Shown: positions 7,608 to 14,997 of the stretch, one piece after another | Layout: each line of letters begins with the position of its first letter | How positions within the stretch are numbered: position 1 is the stretch's first letter | DNA from: Microbacteriaceae bacterium | GTDB taxonomy: Bacteria; Actinomycetota; Actinomycetes; Actinomycetales; Microbacteriaceae | Reading direction: 5' to 3' | DNA length: 19,682 bases | NCBI GenBank assembly: GCA_023254555.1 | Contig: JALRLI010000011.1 | Span: 1-19,682, forward strand | Program-made: the position numbers and the translations under genes | The notes under the pieces: generated by a model | Told to the model about the DNA's origin: nothing | The model's input: only the letters and a program-made list of their open reading frames with translations | Databases searched by the model: none

Positions 7608-9092
7608 ATGCAGCGCATCCCACACATCATCAACGGCGAGAAAGTTACCGCGGGTGATCGCAGCCAGGCAGTCTTCAATCCGGCCACCGGCGCGCAAATT
7701 CGCGAGGTCGGCCTCGCTTCAGATGATCAAGCCGCCGCTGCAATCGCAGCAGCGAAGGCTGCACTGCCGATGTGGCGTGCATCCAGCCTCACCAAGCGCG
7801 CAGATATCTTCTTCAACCTGCGCCAGCTGCTCAAGCAACGCACACCAGAGCTTTCGGCAATCATCACCGAAGAGCACGGCAAGGTGCTGAGCGATGCTGC
7901 CGGTGAAATTGCGCGCGGCCTCGAGAATGTCGAGTTTGCAGCGGGCCTCATGCACCTGCTGAAGGGTGAGCGTGACGAGCAGGTTGCCAGCGGTGTTGAT
8001 GTGCACAGCGTCAAGCAACCCGTGGGTGTGGTGGGTTGCATCACCCCGTTCAACTTTCCGGTCATGGTTCCGCTCTGGATGATCGCCAGCGCAATCGCGT
8101 GTGGCAACACCGTGGTACTCAAGCCTTCTGAGCGCGACCCATCCGCGTCGGTCTTCATCGCCGAGCTCTTCAAAGAGGCTGGCCTGCCAGACGGCGTTCT
8201 CAACGTTCTGCACGGCGACAAGGTTGCAGTGGATGCCCTGCTGCACTCCCCCGATGTGAAAGCCATCTCGTTTGTGGGCTCAACCCCGATTGCGAAATAC
8301 ATTTATGAAACCGCGTCAGCGAATGGCAAGCGCGTTCAGGCACTGGGCGGAGCAAAGAACCACATGATGGTGCTGCCAGATGCAGACATTAACGCAGCCG
8401 CAGACGCAGCCGTGTCAGCCGCATACGGCTCAGCCGGTGAGCGCTGCATGGCTATCTCGGTTGTTGTTGCGGTTGGTGATGTGGGAGACCGCATCGTTCC
8501 AGCGATCAAAGAGCGCATCGAGAAGCTCGTAATCGGTGACGGCACCGACCCAGCCTCAGAGATGGGTCCGCTCATCACTCAAGAAGCTCGCGATCGCGTA
8601 GCCTCATACGTAGCTGGCGCTCAGGCAGATGGAGCAACCATCGTCGTCGACGGCCGCGACCAGAAGTTCAACCAAAACGGCTTCTTTATCGGCGTCAGCC
8701 TGGTCGACAACGTCAAGCCAAACATGAAGGTGTATCTCGACGAAATCTTCGGGCCCGTGCTCGCGGTTGTTCGCGTTGACACCTACGAAGAGGGTCTCGC
8801 GCTCATCAACGATCACCAGTACGGCAATGGCACCGCTATCTTTACCCGTGACGGCGGCGTTGCCCGTCAGTTCGAGTTCGAGGTTGAAGCGGGCATGGTT
8901 GGCGTCAACGTGCCAATCCCCGTGCCAGTTGGCTCGTTCTCGTTTGGTGGTTGGAAGAACTCGCTGTTCGGTGACTCACACATTTACGGCCCGGAGTCGA
9001 TTCACTTCTACACTCGCAGCAAGGTCGTCACGACTCGTTGGCCAGACCCAGCGACGTCAAAGGTTGATCTCGGTTTCCCGAGCAACCACTAA
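7608..9092 (+). CDS. mmsA: CoA-acylating methylmalonate/malonate-semialdehyde dehydrogenase
   Basis: This 494-residue aldehyde dehydrogenase has the MmsA hallmarks. GCITPFNFPVMVPLWM (143-158) includes the active-site Asn148. FVGSTPIAKYIY (222-233) covers the NAD site. In QALGGAKNH (244-252) the general-base Glu of ordinary ALDHs is absent, as expected when CoA rather than water accepts the acyl group. GERC (277-280) holds the nucleophile Cys280. Known family reactions convert (methyl)malonate semialdehyde plus CoA and NAD+ to propionyl- or acetyl-CoA. With an aminotransferase next door, malonate semialdehyde from beta-alanine is the likely substrate; valine or inositol breakdown are alternatives. 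The frame is open back to 7485, but AGGAG at 7598-7602, five bases before ATG 7608, and the family's normal N-terminus (IPHIINGEKV) fix the start. It is the first gene of the operon, divergent from pucR. Confidence 0.93.
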   Translation: MQRIPHIINGEKVTAGDRSQAVFNPATGAQIREVGLASDDQAAAAIAAAKAALPMWRASSLTKRADIFFNLRQLLKQRTPELSAIITEEHGKVLSDAAGEIARGLENVEFAAGLMHLLKGERDEQVASGVDVHSVKQPVGVVGCITPFNFPVMVPLWMIASAIACGNTVVLKPSERDPSASVFIAELFKEAGLPDGVLNVLHGDKVAVDALLHSPDVKAISFVGSTPIAKYIYETASANGKRVQALGGAKNHMMVLPDADINAAADAAVSAAYGSAGERCMAISVVVAVGDVGDRIVPAIKERIEKLVIGDGTDPASEMGPLITQEARDRVASYVAGAQADGATIVVDGRDQKFNQNGFFIGVSLVDNVKPNMKVYLDEIFGPVLAVVRVDTYEEGLALINDHQYGNGTAIFTRDGGVARQFEFEVEAGMVGVNVPIPVPVGSFSFGGWKNSLFGDSHIYGPESIHFYTRSKVVTTRWPDPATSKVDLGFPSNH

Positions 9093-9128
9093 GCGGTTGC
9101 CTCAGAGATTCGAAGGGATGCTCACGAA

Positions 9129-10523
9129 ATGACACACAAAACTGGTTACACCGACCGCCACGGCGTCGAGCACGCATTCGGCGACAAGGCAGAAGAACAG
9201 CTCGTTCGCGGCAACGACCGAGGCTACGTGTTTCACTCCTGGTCAGCGCAGGACAAGATTGACCCGGTACCCATCGCAACTGCCGAGGCAAGCCGGTTCT
9301 GGGATTACGAGGGCAATGAATACCTCGACTTCACATCACAGCTGGTGTTCACCAACCTCGGCCACCAGAACCCTGATCTCGTCAAGGCGATTCAAGACCA
9401 GGCTGGCCGTCTTGCCACCGTTGCCCCAGCGTATGCGAACGATGTCCGTGCCGAACTCGCGAAAATGATCGTCGAGCGCTCGTTCGACGGAGCTCGCTCA
9501 GTGTTCTTCACGAACGGCGGGGCCGACGCCAATGAACACGCTGTTCGTATGGCACGCCTACACACGGGTCGACGTAAAGTGCTCTCGATGTACCGTTCGT
9601 ACCACGGCGGTACCAGCACGGCGATATCTCTCACCGGTGACCCACGTCGCTGGGCGAATGAGCCATCGGATAACTCGGTGGTGCACTTCTTCGGGCCCTA
9701 CCTGTACCGGACAGCGTTCAACGCTGAGACCGAAGCGCAGGAGACCGAGCGCGCACTCGCTCACCTCGAAAACCTGATTCAGCTTGAAGGGCCGCAAACC
9801 ATCGCGGCAATTATCATCGAATCGGTCGTCGGTACCAACGGCGTGCTCGTGCCGCCCGCAGGCTACCTGCCAGGCGTGCGTGCCCTCTGTGACAAGTACG
9901 GCATCGTCTACATCGCGGATGAAGTGATGGCAGGATTTGGCCGCACCGGTGAATGGTTCGCTTTCCAAGCCTTCGATGTCACCCCCGATCTTGTTACCTT
10001 CGCGAAGGGTGTGAACTCAGGCGTGGTGCCACTCGGCGGCGTGGTAATCAGCAAGCCGATCCACGATACGTTCGGCGAGAAGCCTTTCCCGGGTGGGTTG
10101 ACCTACTCTGGGCATCCACTCGCCTGTGCGGCTGGTGTGGCATCGATCGAGGTGTTCGAGCGCGACAACATTCTCGAGCATGTGCGTGACCTCGGCGAAC
10201 GCGTGGTTCGCCCAACAATCGAGGCGTGGGTTGACAAGCACCCAAGCCTCGGAGAGGTGCGCGGTAGCGGCCTGTTCTGGGCACTCGAACTCGTTCGCGA
10301 CAAAGCCACTCGCGAGCCACTCGTGCCATTCAACGCAGCAGGAGATGCCGCGGCGCCAATGGTGAAGGTTGTGGGGGCCGCGAAAGCTGCCGGCGTGTGG
10401 CCATTCGTGCACTTCAACCGTCTGCACATCGCTCCTCCGCTGAACATTAGCGAAGAAGATCTGCGCGCCGGTCTGGCTGGCTTCGAAGCCGCGCTGGTCG
10501 CCGCAGACGAATTCGCTAACTAG
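9129..10523 (+). CDS. Class III PLP-dependent aminotransferase (likely omega-amino acid/beta-alanine:pyruvate type)
   Basis: This 464-residue fold-type I enzyme shows the class III signatures: FFTNGGADANEHAVRMAR (126-143), the PLP-stacking region near YHGGTSTA (158-165), the Asp of IADEVMAGFGRTG (262-274) that contacts the pyridine nitrogen, and the Schiff-base lysine K293 in LVTFAKGVNSG. A C-terminal LRIAPPLNIS-like substrate segment (LHIAPPLNISEEDL) is complete. It starts 36 bases after mmsA, with AAGGGA about ten bases upstream of the ATG. The pairing with MmsA suggests transfer of the amino group of beta-alanine or a related omega-amine to pyruvate or 2-oxoglutarate, feeding malonate semialdehyde to MmsA. 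Taurine or GABA are other substrates in this family. The stop overlaps the convergent TMEM175-like gene by eight bases. Confidence 0.88.
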   Translation: MTHKTGYTDRHGVEHAFGDKAEEQLVRGNDRGYVFHSWSAQDKIDPVPIATAEASRFWDYEGNEYLDFTSQLVFTNLGHQNPDLVKAIQDQAGRLATVAPAYANDVRAELAKMIVERSFDGARSVFFTNGGADANEHAVRMARLHTGRRKVLSMYRSYHGGTSTAISLTGDPRRWANEPSDNSVVHFFGPYLYRTAFNAETEAQETERALAHLENLIQLEGPQTIAAIIIESVVGTNGVLVPPAGYLPGVRALCDKYGIVYIADEVMAGFGRTGEWFAFQAFDVTPDLVTFAKGVNSGVVPLGGVVISKPIHDTFGEKPFPGGLTYSGHPLACAAGVASIEVFERDNILEHVRDLGERVVRPTIEAWVDKHPSLGEVRGSGLFWALELVRDKATREPLVPFNAAGDAAAPMVKVVGAAKAAGVWPFVHFNRLHIAPPLNISEEDLRAGLAGFEAALVAADEFAN

Positions 10524-11157
10524 CTTCGCGTGCTCTCGAGAGGCGCTTCACAAACGGAGCGCTGATTGGCCTGACCAAAAACAGTAAAAAGAGCGCGTAC
10601 AAGCCGCCGTCAGCCCAAAACTGACCAACAATCAGGGCAAACACGACGACCGCACACAGCGTGATTGAGGTAACTAGGCTCCAATCAGAGCTCTCCCCTG
10701 GCACGATCAGCTCTGGGCTCACCCTGAGCTCGATGCTCATCAGTAGCTGACAGAACGCTATCCAGAGCATCACCGAGAGGTAGACCGTGACCGCTAGGGT
10801 GTCAGAGCTTGACGCCTTCGCGACGAGCTGGGTCGGAAACGGCATAATCACGATACCGAGCAGCCACAACAGGTTGTACCAGACGAGCCTGCCGTTGTAG
10901 GAACGGATGCCCTCGAAAAAGCGGTGATGGCTGTACCAGAAGCGCGTGATGATCAAGAAGCTCGGAATGAAAATCAACACTGCGGGCACGATTTCTTGGA
11001 TGGTCTTATCGACGTGCCCCTGCGTGACGCCCGAGGCAACATCGACAATCGGCAACACGAGAAGCGTTGCCGCGATTGCCACAACCGCGTCAGAAAAATT
11101 GACGAGCCGGTCGAAACCGCGCTCAGTTTTGATGCGCGAATGCCGCTTACTATTCAC
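10516..11157 (-). CDS. TMEM175-family potassium-channel-like protein (DUF1211)
   Basis: The 213-residue membrane protein carries the family signature FDRLVNFSDAVVAIAATLLVL (about residues 15-35). This is the FSD motif at the start of TM1 in bacterial TMEM175 channels, in which the TM1 residues form the pore. About six hydrophobic helices are visible in total, as expected for one repeat unit of the tetrameric bacterial form. It is likely a K+-permeable channel of the inner membrane. The GTG start has only a weak Shine-Dalgarno. It lies 30 bases downstream of the TetR gene on the same strand and may share its transcript. The 3' end overlaps the aminotransferase gene on the opposite strand by eight bases. 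Confidence 0.85.
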   Translation of the reverse strand: MNSKRHSRIKTERGFDRLVNFSDAVVAIAATLLVLPIVDVASGVTQGHVDKTIQEIVPAVLIFIPSFLIITRFWYSHHRFFEGIRSYNGRLVWYNLLWLLGIVIMPFPTQLVAKASSSDTLAVTVYLSVMLWIAFCQLLMSIELRVSPELIVPGESSDWSLVTSITLCAVVVFALIVGQFWADGGLYALFLLFLVRPISAPFVKRLSRAREAS

Positions 11158-11187
11158 GAATTCAGCCTACACAGACTCCTCAGACAC

Positions 11188-11847
11188 CTAACTGCTTGCC
11201 GCCCGATCACGCTCTGACTTGAACATCCTGATGAAATCATCGAGCAGGTGCACAAATACCTCTTCCACAAGTGAGTCTGAATCCGAGCGTGCCCTCAAGA
11301 ATTTTGCTAAGACAGGTGCCCCATTGTCTTCGGCGCGCTGTGCGTTCAGCATCATTTCAGAGGCGTTCGCCTCATAGGCGCTTCCCAAGGCGAGGTATTC
11401 CAAGCCGACCAAAACTTCGAGTGCGCGCTCAGCCGCCCACCCTGCTCTGTCGAGCGCCGAAAGAAAAGCCTCATACATCTGAAAAGTCGCTCGATCGTCA
11501 ATTGGCGTCACACTCAAAATTTGAATGGCGTTTGGGTGGGCAAGAAAAGCCCGGTAGTACGACATCCCAAAGACTCGGGTGGCTTCCTCCCAGTCAAGGC
11601 TGGCAAGCGATTCTGTCTCAATCTCGCTGACGATTAGCGCTCGCACCAGATTGATGAGATCGTGTTGCCCCTCGATGTGGTGATACAGAGATGGGGCTCT
11701 CACGTTCAAACGGGTTGCGAGAGCGTTCATGGTCAGAGCAGACCATCCGCGCTCATCGATAATGTCGAGCGCTGCTTCAGCGATGTTTTGTTCGGACAGT
11801 TTTGCCGTGGATGGGCGACCGCGCTTGACGGGTTGAGAGACAGCCAC
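11188..11847 (-). CDS. TetR/AcrR-family transcriptional regulator
   Basis: About 219 residues. The N-terminal TetR HTH is clear (AEAALDIIDERGWSALTMNALATRLNVRAPSLYHHIEGQHDLINL), preceded by a basic arm KRGRPS. The C-terminal helical domain is of the TetR_C type with no recognised ligand. I chose the GTG at 11847 because the bases before it on the minus strand (AGAGAGGTGATC) match the full anti-Shine-Dalgarno at 10 of 12 positions. A GTG at 11853 is the alternative. It is divergent from the truncated ABC-transporter/amidohydrolase genes, with a palindrome at its own presumed transcription start, so autorepression and control of those genes are likely. The effector is unknown; an amine or an amidohydrolase substrate would fit the context. 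Confidence 0.88.
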   Translation of the reverse strand: MAVSQPVKRGRPSTAKLSEQNIAEAALDIIDERGWSALTMNALATRLNVRAPSLYHHIEGQHDLINLVRALIVSEIETESLASLDWEEATRVFGMSYYRAFLAHPNAIQILSVTPIDDRATFQMYEAFLSALDRAGWAAERALEVLVGLEYLALGSAYEANASEMMLNAQRAEDNGAPVLAKFLRARSDSDSLVEEVFVHLLDDFIRMFKSERDRAASS

Positions 11848-11868
11848 GATCACCTCTCTCTGATTGTG

Positions 11869-11879
11869 AACAAATTGTT
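11869..11879. promoter_or_regulatory. Palindrome AACAAATTGTT, candidate TetR operator
   Basis: This 11-base palindrome has 5-base perfect arms and a central A. It sits just downstream of a minus-strand -10-like GATAAT (11887-11882), so it would cover the TetR gene's transcription start, and it lies nine bases upstream of the plus-strand -35 of the divergent promoter. The position suits autorepression plus effects on the divergent operon. Confidence 0.45.
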
Positions 11880-11887
11880 AAATTATC

Positions 11888-11915
11888 TTGGCACTACTTG
11901 CGGAATAAATCTAAT
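11888..11915 (+). promoter_or_regulatory. Sigma70-type promoter for the ABC remnant/amidohydrolase genes
   Basis: TTGGCA (11888-11893) matches five of six bases of the -35 consensus. TCTAAT (11910-11915) matches five of six bases of the -10 consensus. The spacer is 16 bases. Transcription would start near 11922, leaving a leader of about 60 bases before the ATG at 11982. This is the best-looking promoter in the window and indicates that the truncated gene is still transcribed. Confidence 0.5.
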
Positions 11916-11981
11916 GCCATTAGTTTATTTTCAACGGAGCCGCAACGACGCGTCTCGTGAGTATATGGAGTGCACATTCGC

Positions 11982-12557
11982 ATGAGTAGTGACCTTGTAA
12001 TCGCAGGAGCCCGCAAAACCTTCATCACACCCGAAAAGGTTGAGCTCAACGCGGTCGACAATGTCTCATTCACAATAGAGTCAGGCGAATTCTTTGTCAT
12101 GCTTGGACCATCTGGCTGCGGCAAGACTACGTTGCTGCGAACGATCGCGGGTCTCGAGAGCCTTGACGATGGCACGATTACCCTGGGCAAAAAACGAATC
12201 GATAACATTGCCCCTCACCTGCGGCCAGTGAATACCGTATTCCAGTCGTACGCGTTATTTCCGCACCTCACTATCTGGCAGAACGTGGCTTTTGGCCTGC
12301 AGATGGAAAAGAAGAGCAAGTCAGAGATTGCCAGCACCGTTGATGAGATGCTCGACCCAGAGAACATGGCTGTTGCAGTGAACCACCAGGGTTACGCATC
12401 GGGCGTTGCCGGCACGAATGAATTGATGGATGCTGAACTCAAGAACAGCTCTGCAATCACGATGCCAGAAGGCTACACCGGCGCAAAGCCAGTTCAGCCT
12501 TGTAACAACAAGGAACTCGAGAACTTCTCGAAGATCTGGGAAGCATTCAAGGGATAA
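11982..12557 (+). CDS. In-frame fusion remnant: 5' part of a PotA-like ABC ATPase joined to the 3' end of a PotD-like binding protein
   Basis: Residues 1-124 match the start of a PotA/FbpC-type importer ATPase: VDNVSFTIESGEFFVMLGPSG with Walker A GPSGCGKTT (42-50) and the Q-loop VFQSYALFPHLTIWQNVAFGL (Q88). The protein then changes character. It has no LSGGQ signature, Walker B or H-loop. Instead DPENMAVAVNHQGYASG onward (about 125-191) resembles the C-terminus of a periplasmic/lipoprotein spermidine-putrescine-type binding protein (PotD), ending SKIWEAFKG. A single in-frame deletion of most of a potABCD-like operon explains this. The product cannot be a working ATPase. The ATG at 11982 is preceded by GGAG 11 bases upstream; an in-frame GTG at 11970 is possible. 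The amidohydrolase follows eight bases after the stop. Confidence 0.82.
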   Translation: MSSDLVIAGARKTFITPEKVELNAVDNVSFTIESGEFFVMLGPSGCGKTTLLRTIAGLESLDDGTITLGKKRIDNIAPHLRPVNTVFQSYALFPHLTIWQNVAFGLQMEKKSKSEIASTVDEMLDPENMAVAVNHQGYASGVAGTNELMDAELKNSSAITMPEGYTGAKPVQPCNNKELENFSKIWEAFKG

Positions 12558-12565
12558 TCCCATCG

Positions 12566-14200
12566 ATGAACACCGCATCTAGCGCTTCGGCTCGTGGTAC
12601 CACCGTTTTTCACGGTGGTACCACGTGGCTGGGGCCAAATCAGACCTCTGACGCCGTCGCAGTAACAGACGGCAAAATTTCTGCGATAGGCGAAGATGCT
12701 CTGGCTCTGTTGACCACCGCAGAACTGACAGTAGACCTGAGTGGCAAGTTCTTAATGCCCGCGTTCTCAGACGGTCACTGCCACCCAATTTTTGCTGGAC
12801 TCGAATACCAGGGCCCAGATATTGTCGACTGCACCAGCGTGGCTGAGGTAGCCGCAGCGGTGCGCGCATTCGCTGACGTGCATCCTGAAGTCGAATGGAT
12901 CCGCGGCGGCAGCTACGACCCCTCGCTCGCACCTGATGGAAACTTCGACGCAGCGTGGCTCGATGAAGCAGTCGCCGATCGACCGGTCGTGCTTCGCGCC
13001 TACGACTACCACACGCTTTGGTGCAATTCTGAGGCACTTCGCAGAGCGCACATCACTGCTGAAACCCCGGAGCCGCGGCTCGGTCGAATCGAACGGCGGG
13101 CAGATGGCACCCCGCTCGGCACGCTTCGCGAATGGCACGCCTGCGATTTGATGCTTGAAGTTGCCCCGCCGAGCGATCCCGAAGCATTGGTGACAGCGGT
13201 AGTGAAGGCCTGTGAGGTTGCGAACTCGAACGGAATCACCTGGATGCAAGATGCCTGGGTAGAAGTCGACGGCCACATCCCCTTTGTCACCGCGCTTGAA
13301 CGTAACGAACTCACGGTTCGCACAAATCTCGCTTTCAGAGCTGATCCCGATTTTTGGCAGCAACGGAGTGACGACTTCGTGCGAATGCGCACAGAGATTG
13401 AATCCCTCAATCGCGCAGACATGTTGACCGCGAAGACGGTGAAGTTGTTTGTTGATGGGGTGATTGAAGGCTCTACCGCTGAGGTTATTGAGCCGTATGA
13501 AGGCACGCATGATCACGGGCTCCCAAACTGGAGTAGAGAAAATCTACTCAAGGCAGTTGCTCACTTCGACGCGCTCGGTTTTCAGATTCATCTGCACGCA
13601 ATCGGCGACATGGCGATTCGGCATGCGTTAGATGCAATCGAGAATGCACAGCATGTGAACCCCGCTTGGGATAGACGGAGCACGATTACGCATGTGCAGC
13701 TGGTGCATCCTGACGACATCGCAAGATTCGCTGAGCTTGGGGTTATCGCGAACTTTCAAGCGCACTGGGCCCAAGAAGATCCACTCATGATTGACCTGAC
13801 CGCTCCCAAACTTGGGCCGGCGAGAACCCGACTGCAGTACCCGATTGGGAATATTCTTCGAAGCGGCGCCCAGCTGTCGTTCGGCAGTGACTGGCCGGTG
13901 TCACCGAATAACTTCGTTGAAACAATGCTGGTTGCGGTCACCAGACAGACCAAAGATGGTTTGCCAGCAGAGGGGTGGGTACCAGAACAGCGCATAGACC
14001 TTCAGCAGAGCCTCGAGATTGCCACCTCAGGCTCGAGCTACCAGGCATTCACCGAGAGCTACCGCGGCAAAATCGAAATTGGCATGGATGCAGACCTCGT
14101 CATTCTCGATCGTGACATCGAAACTGTCGAGCCACTCGTGGCACGCGAGGCGAAGGCGGTTGCCACGTATCTAGCGGGTAAGAAGGTCTTCGGCGACTAG
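12566..14200 (+). CDS. Amidohydrolase family 3 (YtcJ-like) metal-dependent hydrolase
   Basis: This 544-residue protein is full length for the family. It has the N-terminal beta-sandwich strand (TTVFHGGTTWLG, AVAVTDGKISAIG), the metal motif HCH at 71-73 (PAFSDGHCHP), a central lysine region TVKLFVDGVIEGSTAEV, the histidine helix HLHAIGDMAIRHALDAIE, THVQLVHPDDIARFAELGV, and the catalytic-Asp region FGSDWPVSPNNF. The C-terminus returns to the sandwich (GKIEIGMDADLVILDRD). Family members hydrolyse amide or formamide bonds of varied small molecules; the substrate here is unknown. Its position behind a broken amine-type importer and beside a TetR gene suggests a role in using a nitrogenous compound. 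The ATG has only AAGGGA 12 bases upstream. Codons 10-20 form a perfect hairpin (see 12593-12625). The stop overlaps the ZIP-like gene in CTAG. Confidence 0.88.
   Translation: MNTASSASARGTTVFHGGTTWLGPNQTSDAVAVTDGKISAIGEDALALLTTAELTVDLSGKFLMPAFSDGHCHPIFAGLEYQGPDIVDCTSVAEVAAAVRAFADVHPEVEWIRGGSYDPSLAPDGNFDAAWLDEAVADRPVVLRAYDYHTLWCNSEALRRAHITAETPEPRLGRIERRADGTPLGTLREWHACDLMLEVAPPSDPEALVTAVVKACEVANSNGITWMQDAWVEVDGHIPFVTALERNELTVRTNLAFRADPDFWQQRSDDFVRMRTEIESLNRADMLTAKTVKLFVDGVIEGSTAEVIEPYEGTHDHGLPNWSRENLLKAVAHFDALGFQIHLHAIGDMAIRHALDAIENAQHVNPAWDRRSTITHVQLVHPDDIARFAELGVIANFQAHWAQEDPLMIDLTAPKLGPARTRLQYPIGNILRSGAQLSFGSDWPVSPNNFVETMLVAVTRQTKDGLPAEGWVPEQRIDLQQSLEIATSGSSYQAFTESYRGKIEIGMDADLVILDRDIETVEPLVAREAKAVATYLAGKKVFGD
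12593..12625 (+). promoter_or_regulatory. Perfect 14-bp hairpin inside the amidohydrolase 5' coding region
   Basis: CGTGGTACCACCGT (12593-12606) and ACGGTGGTACCACG (12612-12625) are exact inverted repeats around a 5-base loop TTTTC. Each arm contains GGTACC. The structure begins 27 bases after the ATG and spans codons 10-20 (residues RGTTVFHGGTT). No T-run follows on either strand, so it is not an ordinary terminator. It would be very stable in mRNA and could limit translation or transcript decay, or be a protein-binding dyad. Confidence 0.75.
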
Positions 14201-14928
14201 CCCAGTTCGTGCACCATCAGGCTGAGCAAAAATCCGCTGGTCGCAAGCAATCCCGTGTAGTTATGAGCCTTGCTGAACGCATCGGGAATCATGGTGTCAG
14301 CAATCATCGCGAGCATCGCCCCGGCAGCGAGCGCGGTGATGAAGCCCGTCACCTCGACGGGAGCTTCTGCGAGCACCGTGAACCCGAGCAGGCTCGCGAG
14401 CGCAGCGGCAAGCGCGATGCCACCCCACAGGCCGAAGATGAAACGTGGGCGCATCCCCGCCTGTTTCAGTTCTGCGGTGCTCGAGAGCCCCTCAGGCAAG
14501 TTCGAGATGACCACGGCGACGAGAATCGGGATGCTCACACCCTGACCACCGAGCATCGACAGCCCCAGCACCATCGATTCGGGGATACCGTCGAGCAACG
14601 CCCCGACCGCGATGCCGACGCCAGAGCCCGGGTGTTCGCCCGAGCCACGTCGATTGCGGGCATCCCTCTTATCGAGCCAGATGTTCGCGAAGACGTAGAT
14701 GATGGCGCCCACGGCGAAACCGCTGAGTGTAGGCCAAACACCTGCTTCGTGGAGCGACTCCCCCACGAGATCGAAGGCGAGCGCTGAGATGAGCACGCCG
14801 GCTCCGAATGCCATCACACCGGCTACGAGCTTCGGCGGAACGTTGAAGAACCACGCAATCAGCGCACCCACGAAGAGCGCGCCACCGGCGAGCAAGCCTG
14901 CGCCCGCAGCGGTAAGCCACTCAGTCAT
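14197..14928 (-). CDS. ZIP-family metal transporter with atypical metal-site motifs
   Basis: This 243-residue protein has about eight helices and the ZIP layout: TM2-3 with GAGVLISALAFDLVGES, a hydrophilic loop (DKRDARNRRGSGEHPGSG, 86-103), then the two core helices. In place of the canonical TM4 HNxPEG and TM5 HExxH-type motifs it has LDGIPESMVLG (D113, P116, E117) and ISNLPEGLSS (N143, P145, E146), so neither site has a histidine. This points to a subgroup with altered metal preference or mechanism rather than a dead gene, since the pattern is otherwise intact. It lies 69 bases downstream of a CDF-like gene on the same strand, suggesting a metal-homeostasis pair. The ATG at 14928 has no strong Shine-Dalgarno. 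The stop overlaps the amidohydrolase stop by four bases. Confidence 0.85.
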   Translation of the reverse strand: MTEWLTAAGAGLLAGGALFVGALIAWFFNVPPKLVAGVMAFGAGVLISALAFDLVGESLHEAGVWPTLSGFAVGAIIYVFANIWLDKRDARNRRGSGEHPGSGVGIAVGALLDGIPESMVLGLSMLGGQGVSIPILVAVVISNLPEGLSSTAELKQAGMRPRFIFGLWGGIALAAALASLLGFTVLAEAPVEVTGFITALAAGAMLAMIADTMIPDAFSKAHNYTGLLATSGFLLSLMVHELG

Positions 14929-14960
14929 GACTCAAGCGTAGCGAGTTGACGGGGCGAGCT

Positions 14961-14992
14961 GGCTCGTAGGCTCTTGGGCTCATGGGCTCGTT
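14961..14992. repeat. Four tandem octamers GGCTCNNN between the metal-transporter genes
   Basis: GGCTCGTA, GGCTCTTG, GGCTCATG and GGCTCGTT follow one another with an exact 8-base period. They lie in the 69-base gap between the CDF-like stop (14998) and the ZIP-like start (14928), so in a shared transcript they would form GAGCC-repeat leader sequence ahead of the ZIP-like gene. The function is unknown. The repeat could be slippage-prone or a binding array. Confidence 0.5.
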
Positions 14993-14997
14993 GAAGT

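Noticed and set aside
12593..12625. The perfect hairpin as an intrinsic terminator
   Set aside because: No T-run follows on either strand, and it lies inside conserved coding sequence of the amidohydrolase.
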